DNA of 10,800 nucleotides from an uncultured Clostridium sp. (GTDB lineage: Bacteria; Bacillota; Clostridia; Lachnospirales; Anaerotignaceae), in NCBI GenBank assembly GCA_947246775.1, contig CAMXTM010000044.1, positions 1 to 10,800 of the forward strand. Direction: 5' to 3'. Under the pieces are notes generated by a model. That model searched no databases and was not told where the DNA came from. It saw nothing but the letters and a program-made list of their open reading frames with translations. Positions 1-6,251 of the stretch are shown here, one piece after another. Within the stretch, counting starts at the first letter, position 1, and the number at the start of each line of letters is the position of its first letter. The translations under genes and the position numbers were made by a program.

Positions 1-1
1 A

Positions 2-49
2 GTGTTTGCATTTTTGACAGCACTTGTTTGTAATCCAAAAGAAAAATAA
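2..49 (+). CDS. C-terminal end of an upstream protein, probably a membrane protein (partial)
   Basis: Only the last 15 codons are visible. One frame reads VFAFLTALVCNPKEK and stops at 47-49, eight bases before a rho-independent terminator. A hydrophobic stretch ending in a short charged tail looks like the end of a transmembrane helix, as in many transporters, but the family cannot be told. The call rests on the open frame, its hydrophobic character and the terminator behind it; the other two frames close sooner or read less naturally. Confidence 0.4.
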   Translation: MFAFLTALVCNPKEK

Positions 50-56
50 AAGTTTT

Positions 57-90
57 AAAAAAGATTGAGTTTTATGCTCAGTCTTTTTTT
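57..90 (+). terminator. Rho-independent terminator of the upstream gene
   Basis: A 9-bp stem (61-69 with 77-85, one G-T pair) closes a 7-base loop, is extended by A57-60 pairing with the T tract, and ends in a run of T up to 90. It separates the upstream gene from the immunity-type array. Confidence 0.85.
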
Positions 91-114
91 GTCAATCGAA
101 ATCGTTAGATTTGT

Positions 115-143
115 TTGCATTTTTCGTCAAAAAATATTATAAT
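115..143 (+). promoter_or_regulatory. Sigma-A type promoter of the immunity-gene array
   Basis: TTGCAT (115-120) and a consensus TATAAT (138-143) are separated by exactly 17 bases. Transcription should begin near 150, leaving a leader of about 65 bases before the first start codon. No other convincing promoter was found before 7650, so the ten array genes may be one transcript. The spacer and surroundings closely match the promoter before the HD gene (7650-7678). Confidence 0.75.
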
Positions 144-216
144 AGTATATGGTTTTTATTTCACAAAAAGGAAATTAGGGGAATGTAGTCTTTGTTAGTG
201 TTATAAGGAGGTTTCT

Positions 217-984
217 ATGAAAACAAATAGAAACATACAAAAAATTTCAAATAAAAATTTAATAGAAGAATTGAATCTTTATATTGCGCCTGTAGAAAAA
301 CAATGGATAAATAAAATAAAACCTGCTGATAAACAGTCTATTGATTTATTAAAGGAATATTTGGGTATGAATGAAGTGAATATCAATTTTCCGAAGTCAT
401 TTATTGACTTTTGTTGTTGTGCAGGGGAATATGATGGCGGTTTATTGTCAACTGTTTTGAAAGGAGATTTTTCTATTTGTGAACAAATAGAATTTTATAA
501 AGAAATATACGATTTTTATAAAGAGGAGTTAGACCCGTTTCATTTTGCGTTTTTAATAGATGAAGTTGGAATAGAATACATTATAAAACAAGATAGGAAT
601 CGGGAAATAGGAATTTATTATGGAGAAACTTGTGCTGTTAGTTCCTGTTTTGAAAAATTGTTATTTCAGTGTGCAGTACGATTGTATGAGGAAAGATATT
701 TTTCTGAAAAAATTGGTTTTGGATTCAATATAATCTTTTCAAAACAAAGTGATGGCGTCATCCTATTGGACAAAGTAAAAAAAATTTGTCAGCTATATCA
801 CTTAAAAGAAGTATGGTTTAATGATGATTATTTTTATTTTGCGTATTGTAATGATTTTTCTGTTTTTTTTCTAAATCAAGTTGGAATTGTGGGACAAATA
901 GCGGGTAATCATCTTCAAAAGATAGAAAATTTTTTAAAAGAGCTGGAAGCGCAGCTAAAAGTGAAAATAGATAGTTTTATTTAA
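217..984 (+). CDS. SUKH (SMI1/KNR4)-like immunity protein
   Basis: The 255-aa protein has no signal peptide or membrane segment and should be cytosolic. Residues about 40-160 look like a SUKH domain. There is a helix with LLKEYLG, then the FPKSFIDFCCCAGEYDGG stretch typical of the first conserved helix and turn, a strand segment ending in GIYYGE, and the SSCFEKLLFQC helix that resembles the domain's closing helix. Residues about 175-255 form an extra C-terminal part that I do not recognise. SUKH proteins are known as immunity proteins that bind and block partner toxins, mostly nucleases, in polymorphic toxin systems. The start follows a perfect AAGGAGG (205-211) five bases upstream. It is first in the array, 18 bases before the next gene. 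The toxin it would block is not in the window. Confidence 0.7.
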   Translation: MKTNRNIQKISNKNLIEELNLYIAPVEKQWINKIKPADKQSIDLLKEYLGMNEVNINFPKSFIDFCCCAGEYDGGLLSTVLKGDFSICEQIEFYKEIYDFYKEELDPFHFAFLIDEVGIEYIIKQDRNREIGIYYGETCAVSSCFEKLLFQCAVRLYEERYFSEKIGFGFNIIFSKQSDGVILLDKVKKICQLYHLKEVWFNDDYFYFAYCNDFSVFFLNQVGIVGQIAGNHLQKIENFLKELEAQLKVKIDSFI

Positions 985-1002
985 AAAGGAAAAGGAGAGA
1001 AA

Positions 1003-1578
1003 ATGAAAATAATAGATGAATTAGACCAATCCAGAATGATTAAATTATGGATTGATGAAATACCATATTCGTATAAAAAAGAAAAAACACAAAAATTATA
1101 CTATAAAGCTAATAAATCTGTAAAATTTTATGAGGGCAATATTACAGCAGAGGTAAAGCTAAATGCAAGGCATATTAGTAACTATGCAATGATTAGTATG
1201 AAATATCTTAATGAGGATATAGATGAATTGATTGTTGAAATAGTAACTGATGATACGAAAGAAGAAATGTTTGATTCTGAAATATTAAAAGGAAGAAAAA
1301 AGTATTTAGGGATTCATTCAGAATTTGTTGATGGCATCATTAATTTTATAAATAAGTATGATGATTCTAAACTGCCAACAGGCAGGGTCATACTTCTGGG
1401 AGGAGGATATGATGAAGTAAGTTCAAGCATAATAGCATTTGAAAGAGTTATGGATATTTTATTTTTTGTTTATAAAGAATTAGGGAATAGTAATATAAAA
1501 AAGTTTAACAAAAAAATAATAGAGAAATGTAGTATTTCTTATACATATGGTGAGCAAGAAAAGAGAGATGAAAAGTAG
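1003..1578 (+). CDS. Unrecognised 191-aa protein, probable immunity protein
   Basis: I do not recognise the family. The protein is soluble and mixed alpha/beta. Strand-like segments lie at about 40-85 (AEVKLNARH, AMISMKYL, ELIVEIVTDD), followed by a helical part and a glycine-rich turn, GRVILLGGGYDE, near residues 127-138, then a hydrophobic helix (ERVMDILFFVYKEL). The last 15 residues, SISYTYGEQEKRDEK, closely match the tail of the next, otherwise unrelated protein (SIPYTYDEQEKRN). This suggests that the 3' end was exchanged with a DUF416-like gene. A GGAAAAGGAGAG ribosome binding site precedes the ATG. It lies 18 bases after the SUKH-like gene and 20 bases before the DUF416-like gene, so co-transcription and an immunity role are inferred from position alone. 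Confidence 0.6.
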   Translation: MKIIDELDQSRMIKLWIDEIPYSYKKEKTQKLYYKANKSVKFYEGNITAEVKLNARHISNYAMISMKYLNEDIDELIVEIVTDDTKEEMFDSEILKGRKKYLGIHSEFVDGIINFINKYDDSKLPTGRVILLGGGYDEVSSSIIAFERVMDILFFVYKELGNSNIKKFNKKIIEKCSISYTYGEQEKRDEK

Positions 1579-1598
1579 AAAAAGGAAAAGGAAAGGAA

Positions 1599-2333
1599 AT
1601 GTTTATGGAGTATGAATACGAACAAACAAAAGAATTTATAATTGACAAAATAGCAGAAAATTTGCCTTTTAGGCAACAAGGAATGTTTTTATTGATGGCA
1701 CTAGAAAGAAAATTTGCATTTTATAAAAAATGTGCAGAAGGGAAAGAATGGAGTCGAACAGAAAAATTAAATGCTATGTTGGAAGATTGTTGGGATACTA
1801 TAATAAATGATACAAAATATGATTATATTGCACAAAGCTTGGAATTTCCTGAAGACCCTGATGATGAAGAAAAATGGATAGATGAATGTTGGGAAGATTG
1901 CCCTCCACATATAATAAAAAATTATAAATATACAGTGTGGATAGAAATATTATCTGATATAGTGGGAGATATACATTGTATGATAAGTCAAATAGCGAAA
2001 ATATCACTACTTGCAAAAGAAGATAACAGCAATCATAAATTAAGAGTTGGAGTTTATAATTTTAGATTTTTAGAAGATTGTTTTGGAACTTATGCTCCAG
2101 AATTATTTGATAGGGCATTTGAGCAAGGAGAAGAAGAACTATTTGAGGAACACGAATTAATGTGTTTGGAATTTGAAAGAGAAAAAAGGGACATAGAATA
2201 TTTAAAAACAGAAAAGGACTTGCAAAAAATATATCAAAGATACCATTTTGAATTGCAAGAAAGCATATTAGAGGGTTATTGGTTTGATGAAAGCATTCCT
2301 TACACATATGATGAGCAAGAAAAGAGGAATTAG
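1599..2333 (+). CDS. DUF416-like protein, probable immunity protein
   Basis: The 244-aa protein is mostly helical and acidic with no membrane segment. The N-terminal helix with ALERKFAFYKKCAEGKEW, the LEDCWDTI segment (about residues 64-71) and the late EREKRDIEYLK segment (about 193-203) resemble the order of conserved segments that I remember in DUF416 (E. coli YjaG): an aeR..pny..F helix, an lWe.l segment and an rDiElIk segment. This match is from memory and is moderate. It is clearly a paralogue of the N-terminal part of the next gene: the N-terminal halves are only moderately similar, while residues from 183 on are nearly identical. The start at 1599 follows an AAAGGA site; 1605 is an in-frame alternative. 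The immunity role is inferred from the array. Confidence 0.6.
   Translation: MFMEYEYEQTKEFIIDKIAENLPFRQQGMFLLMALERKFAFYKKCAEGKEWSRTEKLNAMLEDCWDTIINDTKYDYIAQSLEFPEDPDDEEKWIDECWEDCPPHIIKNYKYTVWIEILSDIVGDIHCMISQIAKISLLAKEDNSNHKLRVGVYNFRFLEDCFGTYAPELFDRAFEQGEEELFEEHELMCLEFEREKRDIEYLKTEKDLQKIYQRYHFELQESILEGYWFDESIPYTYDEQEKRN
2145..2322 (+). repeat. Duplicated 3' module, copy 1 (in the 244-aa DUF416-like gene)
   Basis: This stretch encodes residues 183 to about 241 and is nearly the same as 2829-3002 in the next gene. Over the first 43 codons only three residues differ (M/V, E/D, S/N). Sequence before it is far more diverged, so the repeat is much younger or better maintained than the rest of the duplication. 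Confidence 0.85.
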
Positions 2334-2357
2334 AAGTAGAAAAAGGAGTGTATATTT

Positions 2358-3758
2358 ATGGATAAAAAAGCAAAAGAAACCTTAGTGGGAGAATTAAGTG
2401 AAAGTCTTTCTGATAGTCAATTAAAATTGTTTGTTATCATATTAGTAGAAAGACAATTTCGAACTTACAAAAAGTATGCAGCAGGTAAAGCATGGGATTT
2501 TACAGATAAATTTAATAACATAATAGAAGATTGTTGGGACTGTGTTATAAATGGTACAGAATATGATTATATGATGGAATTAGAAAATTCAGATAACTAT
2601 TTTGAGGATTATGAAGAGTGGGAAGAAGAATGTGATATGCATTCTCCTAAATATTTAATTGATGATTATAGTTATGGTGAAAGTATAGAAGTTTTAACTT
2701 GTATCGTACAAAGTATTTATATTCTTTACCCATCAATGGCAGAAAGTAGAAATCATAGGAGTCAAGCGGAACAAAATTTTGATTTTTTACATCAATTTTT
2801 TTATCATACAGACGATGAAGTTGACTTTGAAGAACACGAGTTAGTATGTTTGGAGTTTGAGCGGGAAAAGAGGGATATAGAATATTTAAAAACAGAAAAG
2901 GACTTGCAAAAAATCTATCAAAGATATCATTTTGACTTGCAGGAAAATATATTAGAAGATTATTGCCTTGATGAAAGTATTTCTTATACATATGATAAGC
3001 AAAGAGAGACAGAATCAGGAGAAGCAGAACAAGAATTTGATAAAAATATGGTAGAATTTTATTATAAGTATGGTTGTATTTATACAGAATTAGGCAGATA
3101 TGAAGAAGCAGCAAAATTTTTTACGGAAGTAATTGATTTAGAACCAAATAATGTAGAGGCATATAATGGTCGTGCTTTTGCTTCTATGTGTTTAAAAGAA
3201 TATCAAAAAGCCATTGATGATTTAAACAAAGCGATTACTTTTAATCCAAATTATGAAAGAGCATATCATAATTTAGGTGTTGTGTATCATGAATTAGAAA
3301 AATATGAGGAATCCATATTTTATTATAATAAGCAAATTGAGTTAAATCCAAATGCTGAAAATGCCTATTTAGGGCGTAGTAATAGTTATACTGGCTTAGG
3401 AGAACATCAAAAATCAGTTGAGGATTTGACAAAAGCTATTGAACTAAAACCAGATTTTGCAGAGGCATATTGTAATCGTGCTTACAATTATAATGAATTG
3501 AAAGAATATCAAAAAGCAATTTGTGATTGCGACAAAGCAGAAGCACAAAATCCTAATTTAGGAAATATCTATAGTAATCGTGGTAATAGTTACTATGGTT
3601 TAGGGGAATATCAAAAGGCGATTGATGACTATAGCACAGCAATTGCATTAGAGCCAAATGATAAGGAAACCTATTTGAATCGAGCAAAAGCTTACCATGC
3701 AATAGGAGAAAAAGAAAAAGCGATTGCAGATGAAAACAGAGCAAAAGAAATTGATTAA
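2358..3758 (+). CDS. DUF416-like domain fused to seven TPR repeats
   Basis: The 466-aa protein has two parts. Residues 1 to about 215 are a DUF416-like domain homologous to the preceding protein, with ERQFRTYKKYAAGKAW, IEDCWDCVING and the shared EREKRDIEYLK module (158 to about 213). A short acidic linker (about 214-228) follows. Residues 229-466 are seven tandem 34-residue tetratricopeptide repeats with the usual W/Y-LG-Y-A-P pattern, each ending in LEPN, FNPN, LNPN, LKPD, QNPN or similar. TPRs form a helical solenoid for protein binding, so the protein may add a docking surface to an immunity-type domain. AAGGAG lies just before the ATG. No signal peptide is seen. The fusion is clean, with no frameshift. 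Confidence 0.75.
   Translation: MDKKAKETLVGELSESLSDSQLKLFVIILVERQFRTYKKYAAGKAWDFTDKFNNIIEDCWDCVINGTEYDYMMELENSDNYFEDYEEWEEECDMHSPKYLIDDYSYGESIEVLTCIVQSIYILYPSMAESRNHRSQAEQNFDFLHQFFYHTDDEVDFEEHELVCLEFEREKRDIEYLKTEKDLQKIYQRYHFDLQENILEDYCLDESISYTYDKQRETESGEAEQEFDKNMVEFYYKYGCIYTELGRYEEAAKFFTEVIDLEPNNVEAYNGRAFASMCLKEYQKAIDDLNKAITFNPNYERAYHNLGVVYHELEKYEESIFYYNKQIELNPNAENAYLGRSNSYTGLGEHQKSVEDLTKAIELKPDFAEAYCNRAYNYNELKEYQKAICDCDKAEAQNPNLGNIYSNRGNSYYGLGEYQKAIDDYSTAIALEPNDKETYLNRAKAYHAIGEKEKAIADENRAKEID
2829..3002 (+). repeat. Duplicated 3' module, copy 2 (inside the DUF416-TPR gene)
   Basis: This is the counterpart of 2145-2322. In copy 1 the module leads to a stop codon after YTYDEQEKRN. Here it runs through YTYDKQRETES into the linker and TPR array, marking where the TPR part was joined on or lost. 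Confidence 0.85.
3045..3755 (+). repeat. Seven tandem TPR-coding repeats (about 102 bp each)
   Basis: The array encodes residues about 229-466 of the DUF416-TPR fusion in 34-codon units. Phrases such as KEYQKAI, GEYQKAIDD and GLGEHQKS recur at fixed spacing, while third-codon positions differ between units, so it is an old, functionally kept repeat and not a recent expansion. Confidence 0.9.
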
Positions 3759-3786
3759 ATGGGAATGGCGAAAATAGAAGAGAGGT

Positions 3787-4215
3787 ATGAGCGGTAAAAT
3801 GAGCGAATTTCTGTTATGTAAGAGTGAATTTGACTTAAAAGAGTTGCACTGTACGAAACTTTTTAATCATAAACAAAATAGGGAATTTTTAACAAAAGTA
3901 GCAAGGGAATATGTGCCAATAGAAGAACAAAAAAATCTGTGGGTGTTGCCAGAAATAGACAGATATTGCACAGAAGCGCAAGAAATGGTAAATAATGGTA
4001 TTTTATTCCAACATACAAAATTATATCATTTATTGTATGAATTATATGATAAGTGTACAGAGCTTCTTTTGTGGTATGGAGATGACTATTTGCAGTTAGA
4101 GGAGGCAGCAGCGAGGGATACGTTTTTTGAGCTGGTTGAAAAAGGGATAAAAGATTCGTGCTGTGAAATTTATGCGATAATAAAAATAGGGAGGGAAAAA
4201 TGCAATACACTTTAA
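3787..4215 (+). CDS. Unrecognised 142-aa acidic helical protein, probable immunity protein
   Basis: I do not recognise the family. The protein is soluble, helical and Cys-containing. Its C-terminal half has a distinctive CTELLLWYGDDYLQLEEA segment followed by FFELVEKGIKDSCCEIYAII. Two starts are possible. The ATG at 3787 abuts the AGAGG and is too close to it. The in-frame ATG at 3799 (138 aa) is better spaced and lies one base after the stop of a 12-codon reading frame (3759-3797) that itself starts at the stop of the TPR gene, so translational coupling is possible. The last five codons overlap the start of the next gene. A second, decayed copy of its 3' end seems to lie before the Imm44-like gene. 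The immunity role is inferred from context only. Confidence 0.55.
   Translation: MSGKMSEFLLCKSEFDLKELHCTKLFNHKQNREFLTKVAREYVPIEEQKNLWVLPEIDRYCTEAQEMVNNGILFQHTKLYHLLYELYDKCTELLLWYGDDYLQLEEAAARDTFFELVEKGIKDSCCEIYAIIKIGREKCNTL
4181..4206 (+). repeat. 26-bp start-region repeat, copy 1
   Basis: This stretch matches 4787-4812 at 25 of 26 positions. It spans the GGGAGGG ribosome binding site and the first bases (ATGCAAT) of the 166-aa gene, and also encodes the end of the 142-aa protein. The two genes that begin in the repeat copies are otherwise unrelated. Confidence 0.9.
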
Positions 4216-4700
4216 TAAAAGGTATGAAAATAACAACAAAATTTATTTTAGAAGAATATATACCATTAAAAGTAATATTGAATGAACAAAAAGAAGAAAT
4301 GAAATATATTTTCTATTCTAAAGGGAAAAAATCACATTTAGAAATTGCAATAGGTATGCAAAGTTGTTTTATAAAAAGAATTACATTATTGTTAAGTGAA
4401 AAATATGATTTTTTTGAAAAGGAACTCATAATAGAGGAATCTCAAATTGGTGCTGGAAACTTAGATATTGAACTAGATTCCTTAGTTGAAAAAATAGAAT
4501 GTTTTCATTTTTTAACATATTTATTCTTAAATGGTGTTAAAATTATACTTTCTGATAAAAAGAGTGTTACTTTTGTTAGAATGGACAAGGTATATATTGG
4601 GATATCTAAATCAAATGAAATAGTCGAAATTTGTATAATAGGATTAAATGAAAAAGAAATGTGTCACATAAAAAACGAATTAAATTTACAGATATTATAA
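4200..4700 (+). CDS. Unrecognised 166-aa protein, probable immunity protein
   Basis: I do not recognise the family. The sequence alternates short hydrophobic strands and charged turns (PLKVILNEQKEE, MKYIFYSKGK, ITLLLSEKYDF, VEICIIGLNEKE), with one hydrophobic helix near residues 100-115 (FHFLTYLFLNGVKIIL). It has no signal peptide and is probably a cytosolic alpha/beta protein. The gene begins inside the end of the 142-aa gene (16-base overlap) with a good GGGAGGG site six bases upstream, so the two are probably translationally coupled. That pairing suggests joint action or a toxin pair, but nothing here proves it. A stretch of about 105 bases with gene relics follows. Confidence 0.55.
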   Translation: MQYTLIKGMKITTKFILEEYIPLKVILNEQKEEMKYIFYSKGKKSHLEIAIGMQSCFIKRITLLLSEKYDFFEKELIIEESQIGAGNLDIELDSLVEKIECFHFLTYLFLNGVKIILSDKKSVTFVRMDKVYIGISKSNEIVEICIIGLNEKEMCHIKNELNLQIL

Positions 4701-4815
4701 AGTTTTGTGGGTCTTGCTCAGCAAAGCAAAGAAAGTGATATGATTAAAAACAGTTTCTAAAGCCAGTGATGCTATATAAGAACCTGTAAAAATAGAGAGG
4801 GAAAAATGCAATTAA
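4701..4815 (+). pseudogene. Relic of the 3' end of a paralogue of the 142-aa gene
   Basis: The clear part is 4787-4815. In the frame that ends at 4815 it reads VKIEREKCN and a stop, against IKIGREKCNTL at the end of the 142-aa protein. Upstream, the same frame reads KASDAI, a stop, then EPV, which weakly follows KDSCCEIYAII, and an adjacent frame gives MIKNSF against GIKDSC. Read together these suggest a decayed 3' end with frameshifts and a stop. The 4701-4758 part is too diverged to assign. The relic keeps the original ribosome binding site and start context of the gene that follows. Confidence 0.4.
4787..4812 (+). repeat. 26-bp start-region repeat, copy 2
   Basis: This is the counterpart of 4181-4206 with one mismatch. 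It carries the GAGAGGG ribosome binding site and start codon of the Imm44-like gene. The repeat makes the array prone to deletion or exchange of the gene between the copies. Confidence 0.9.
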
Positions 4816-5222
4816 TTGTTAATTCGCCTAGTTACTATAAAACTATTTATGGAGTAGATAATGAAGTATATGATTTGTGTACAAAAATTGGTCATTTTGT
4901 AAAAGAGAAAAACTATAGCAATTTGGTAGATAGAATTGCGATAACGCCTATTGTTGCACCGAATGATAGGATACAAAAAGGACAATGGAAAGAAGAAGTA
5001 CACTACAATATAAAATCTAGTTTGATTATCGTAAAAAAACATATTGATTATAATAGGTATGTAAAAGCGCCTATGGAAGAAAAGAAAAAATTGATTGTAG
5101 CTAATATTTTAAGGTCAATAAAAACGATTCAGCGAAAAGGAAAAATAAATTATTTGCAATTTGAAAAAGATTTGTTAGCATTTCTAAATTATAAAAAAGA
5201 GGAAATAGAACCATATTTTTAA
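4806..5222 (+). CDS. Imm44-like immunity protein
   Basis: The 138-aa protein fits, from memory, the Imm44 family of polymorphic-toxin immunity proteins. It opens with NSPSYYKTIYGVDNEVYDLC, then a helix, then the strand segment RIAITPIVAPNDRIQKGQWKE (residues about 46-66, with a conserved-looking PIVAP and GxWKE), two further strands and a C-terminal helix pair with KKKLIVANILRSIKTI. No signal peptide or membrane segment is seen. Proteins of this kind bind a partner toxin in the cytosol; the toxin is not present here. The start lies in the 26-bp repeat with GAGAGGG six bases upstream. The gap to the next gene is 44 bases and contains a TATAAT (5232-5237) without a convincing -35 element. Confidence 0.55.
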   Translation: MQLIVNSPSYYKTIYGVDNEVYDLCTKIGHFVKEKNYSNLVDRIAITPIVAPNDRIQKGQWKEEVHYNIKSSLIIVKKHIDYNRYVKAPMEEKKKLIVANILRSIKTIQRKGKINYLQFEKDLLAFLNYKKEEIEPYF

Positions 5223-5266
5223 GTAGTTCTATATAATACTTTTGTTGATTGGAGAGATGAAATAAT

Positions 5267-6172
5267 ATGGACATTTTAAATTTTGATTTTTTATACAATA
5301 TTTTGGAAAATGGTGACGAAGATACTAAAAAAATATTATTTTTTAGTTTAATAAATAATTCGAAAAATAATAGGTATTTATATCAATATATTGATATAAG
5401 TTGGATTGAATATATGTTAGATAAAGTAGACTTTATAGAGGACATTTATGAAAAAGCTGATATTATAAGCTTTTTAGTAGGTGTTATCTATGAAAATGAA
5501 TTTGAAATAAAAGATACGAAAATAGAACATTTATTTTATTTGTATTTGAACATTTTACAGAGTGGATATGGTGCTGATGTTATAAATACATTATCTTATT
5601 TCTTAGATTTAGGAATTTCATTAGAAATTATAGTTACAGAATGTATAAAAATATATCCTAATGATGTGTTTATTCATCTGTTTTCAAAATTGCCTGAAAT
5701 AGGCAAGTGTAAAGTAGGCAAAAACAATGAGAAATTTGTTTCTTTAATAGAACAACATAGAAAAATGATTACTAGATTTGATTTAGTATTACATTTCCAT
5801 TTTATTACAAGCTATGATTACGCAGAAAATATTTTAATTGCAGGAGAATATTTAAACAAGTATTATAATTATATGATAATGTGTGCTGATTGGGCATTTA
5901 GTAGAGAACATTCTCGTGAGGACCTTATAGTTGAAAATATTCTTACAAAGAAAGAACTACAATTATTTGTAGAATTAGGAGACATATTAGATAGGTGTAA
6001 AAAATTAGAATCGAAACAAAAAACGGATACAGAAAAAGAATTATTTGAATCTTTGGATAAAGTATCTGAACAGTTAAAATTATTATTAAAATCAGATGAA
6101 ATAAAAAGTATTAGAAAACGTTTTTTTGGTGAAAAAAGTTTCTTTGAAGTTGCATTTGATTTACCTTCCTAA
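5267..6172 (+). CDS. Unrecognised 301-aa helical protein, probable immunity protein
   Basis: I do not recognise the family. The protein is almost entirely helical and acidic in its first half (DILNFDFLYNILENGDEDTK, DFIEDIYEKADIISFLVGVI), with a central HFHFITSYDYAENILIAGEYL segment and a charged, possibly coiled-coil segment near residues 240-280 (CKKLESKQKTDTEKELFESL). The pattern of repeated amphipathic helices could be a HEAT/ARM-like fold, but no repeat unit can be fixed by eye. A GGAGAG site lies about 10 bases before the ATG. It sits between two immunity-type genes, and the stop is followed directly by a relic of the winged-helix gene. A role in immunity is inferred from position alone. 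Confidence 0.55.
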   Translation: MDILNFDFLYNILENGDEDTKKILFFSLINNSKNNRYLYQYIDISWIEYMLDKVDFIEDIYEKADIISFLVGVIYENEFEIKDTKIEHLFYLYLNILQSGYGADVINTLSYFLDLGISLEIIVTECIKIYPNDVFIHLFSKLPEIGKCKVGKNNEKFVSLIEQHRKMITRFDLVLHFHFITSYDYAENILIAGEYLNKYYNYMIMCADWAFSREHSREDLIVENILTKKELQLFVELGDILDRCKKLESKQKTDTEKELFESLDKVSEQLKLLLKSDEIKSIRKRFFGEKSFFEVAFDLPS

Positions 6173-6173
6173 A

Positions 6174-6251
6174 AAGATTAATGCAGGGGAGCAGCCCGAT
6201 AGTGCTATGATAGCAAAAGGAGTCCAATTAAAAGGAGGGGAAAGCGTATGA
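6174..6251 (+). pseudogene. Truncated copy of the small winged-helix gene
   Basis: The frame reads KINAGEQPDSAMIAKGVQLK before diverging and stopping at 6249-6251. This matches residues about 13-33 of the intact protein at 7386-7619 (KFLKEGEQPDSAMIAKEVHLK). At the DNA level 45 of 48 bases agree between 6186-6233 and 7440-7487. Both ends of the gene are missing. The remnant begins one base after the stop of the 301-aa gene, and its own stop overlaps the next start codon as ATGA. Confidence 0.8.
6186..6233 (+). repeat. 48-bp direct repeat, copy 1, before the tandem Imm6 gene
   Basis: It pairs with 7440-7487 with three mismatches. The two copies lie on either side of the 372-aa gene in the same orientation, so recombination between them would delete that gene exactly. 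Confidence 0.9.

Noticed and set aside
3..124. 13-base direct repeat TGTTTGCATTTTT at 3-15 and 112-124
   Set aside because: It is short and A/T-rich, one copy lies in a coding end and the other in the promoter, and no element boundary or target duplication goes with it. Chance is likely in DNA of this composition.
2647..3114. Minus-strand reading frame of 155 codons opposite the DUF416-TPR gene, with others like it across the array
   Set aside because: These frames are antisense to well-supported genes, are rich in Leu, Tyr, Phe and His as expected from the reverse of A/T-rich codons, and lack ribosome binding sites.
3045..3755. Regularly spaced repeats that might suggest a CRISPR-like or minisatellite array
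   Set aside because: The period is 102 bases with strong similarity at the protein level only. The units are ordinary TPR codons.
5232..5237. TATAAT before the 301-aa gene as an internal promoter
   Set aside because: The sequence 17 bases upstream (AACCAT) does not resemble a -35 element, and no other spacing gives a better one.
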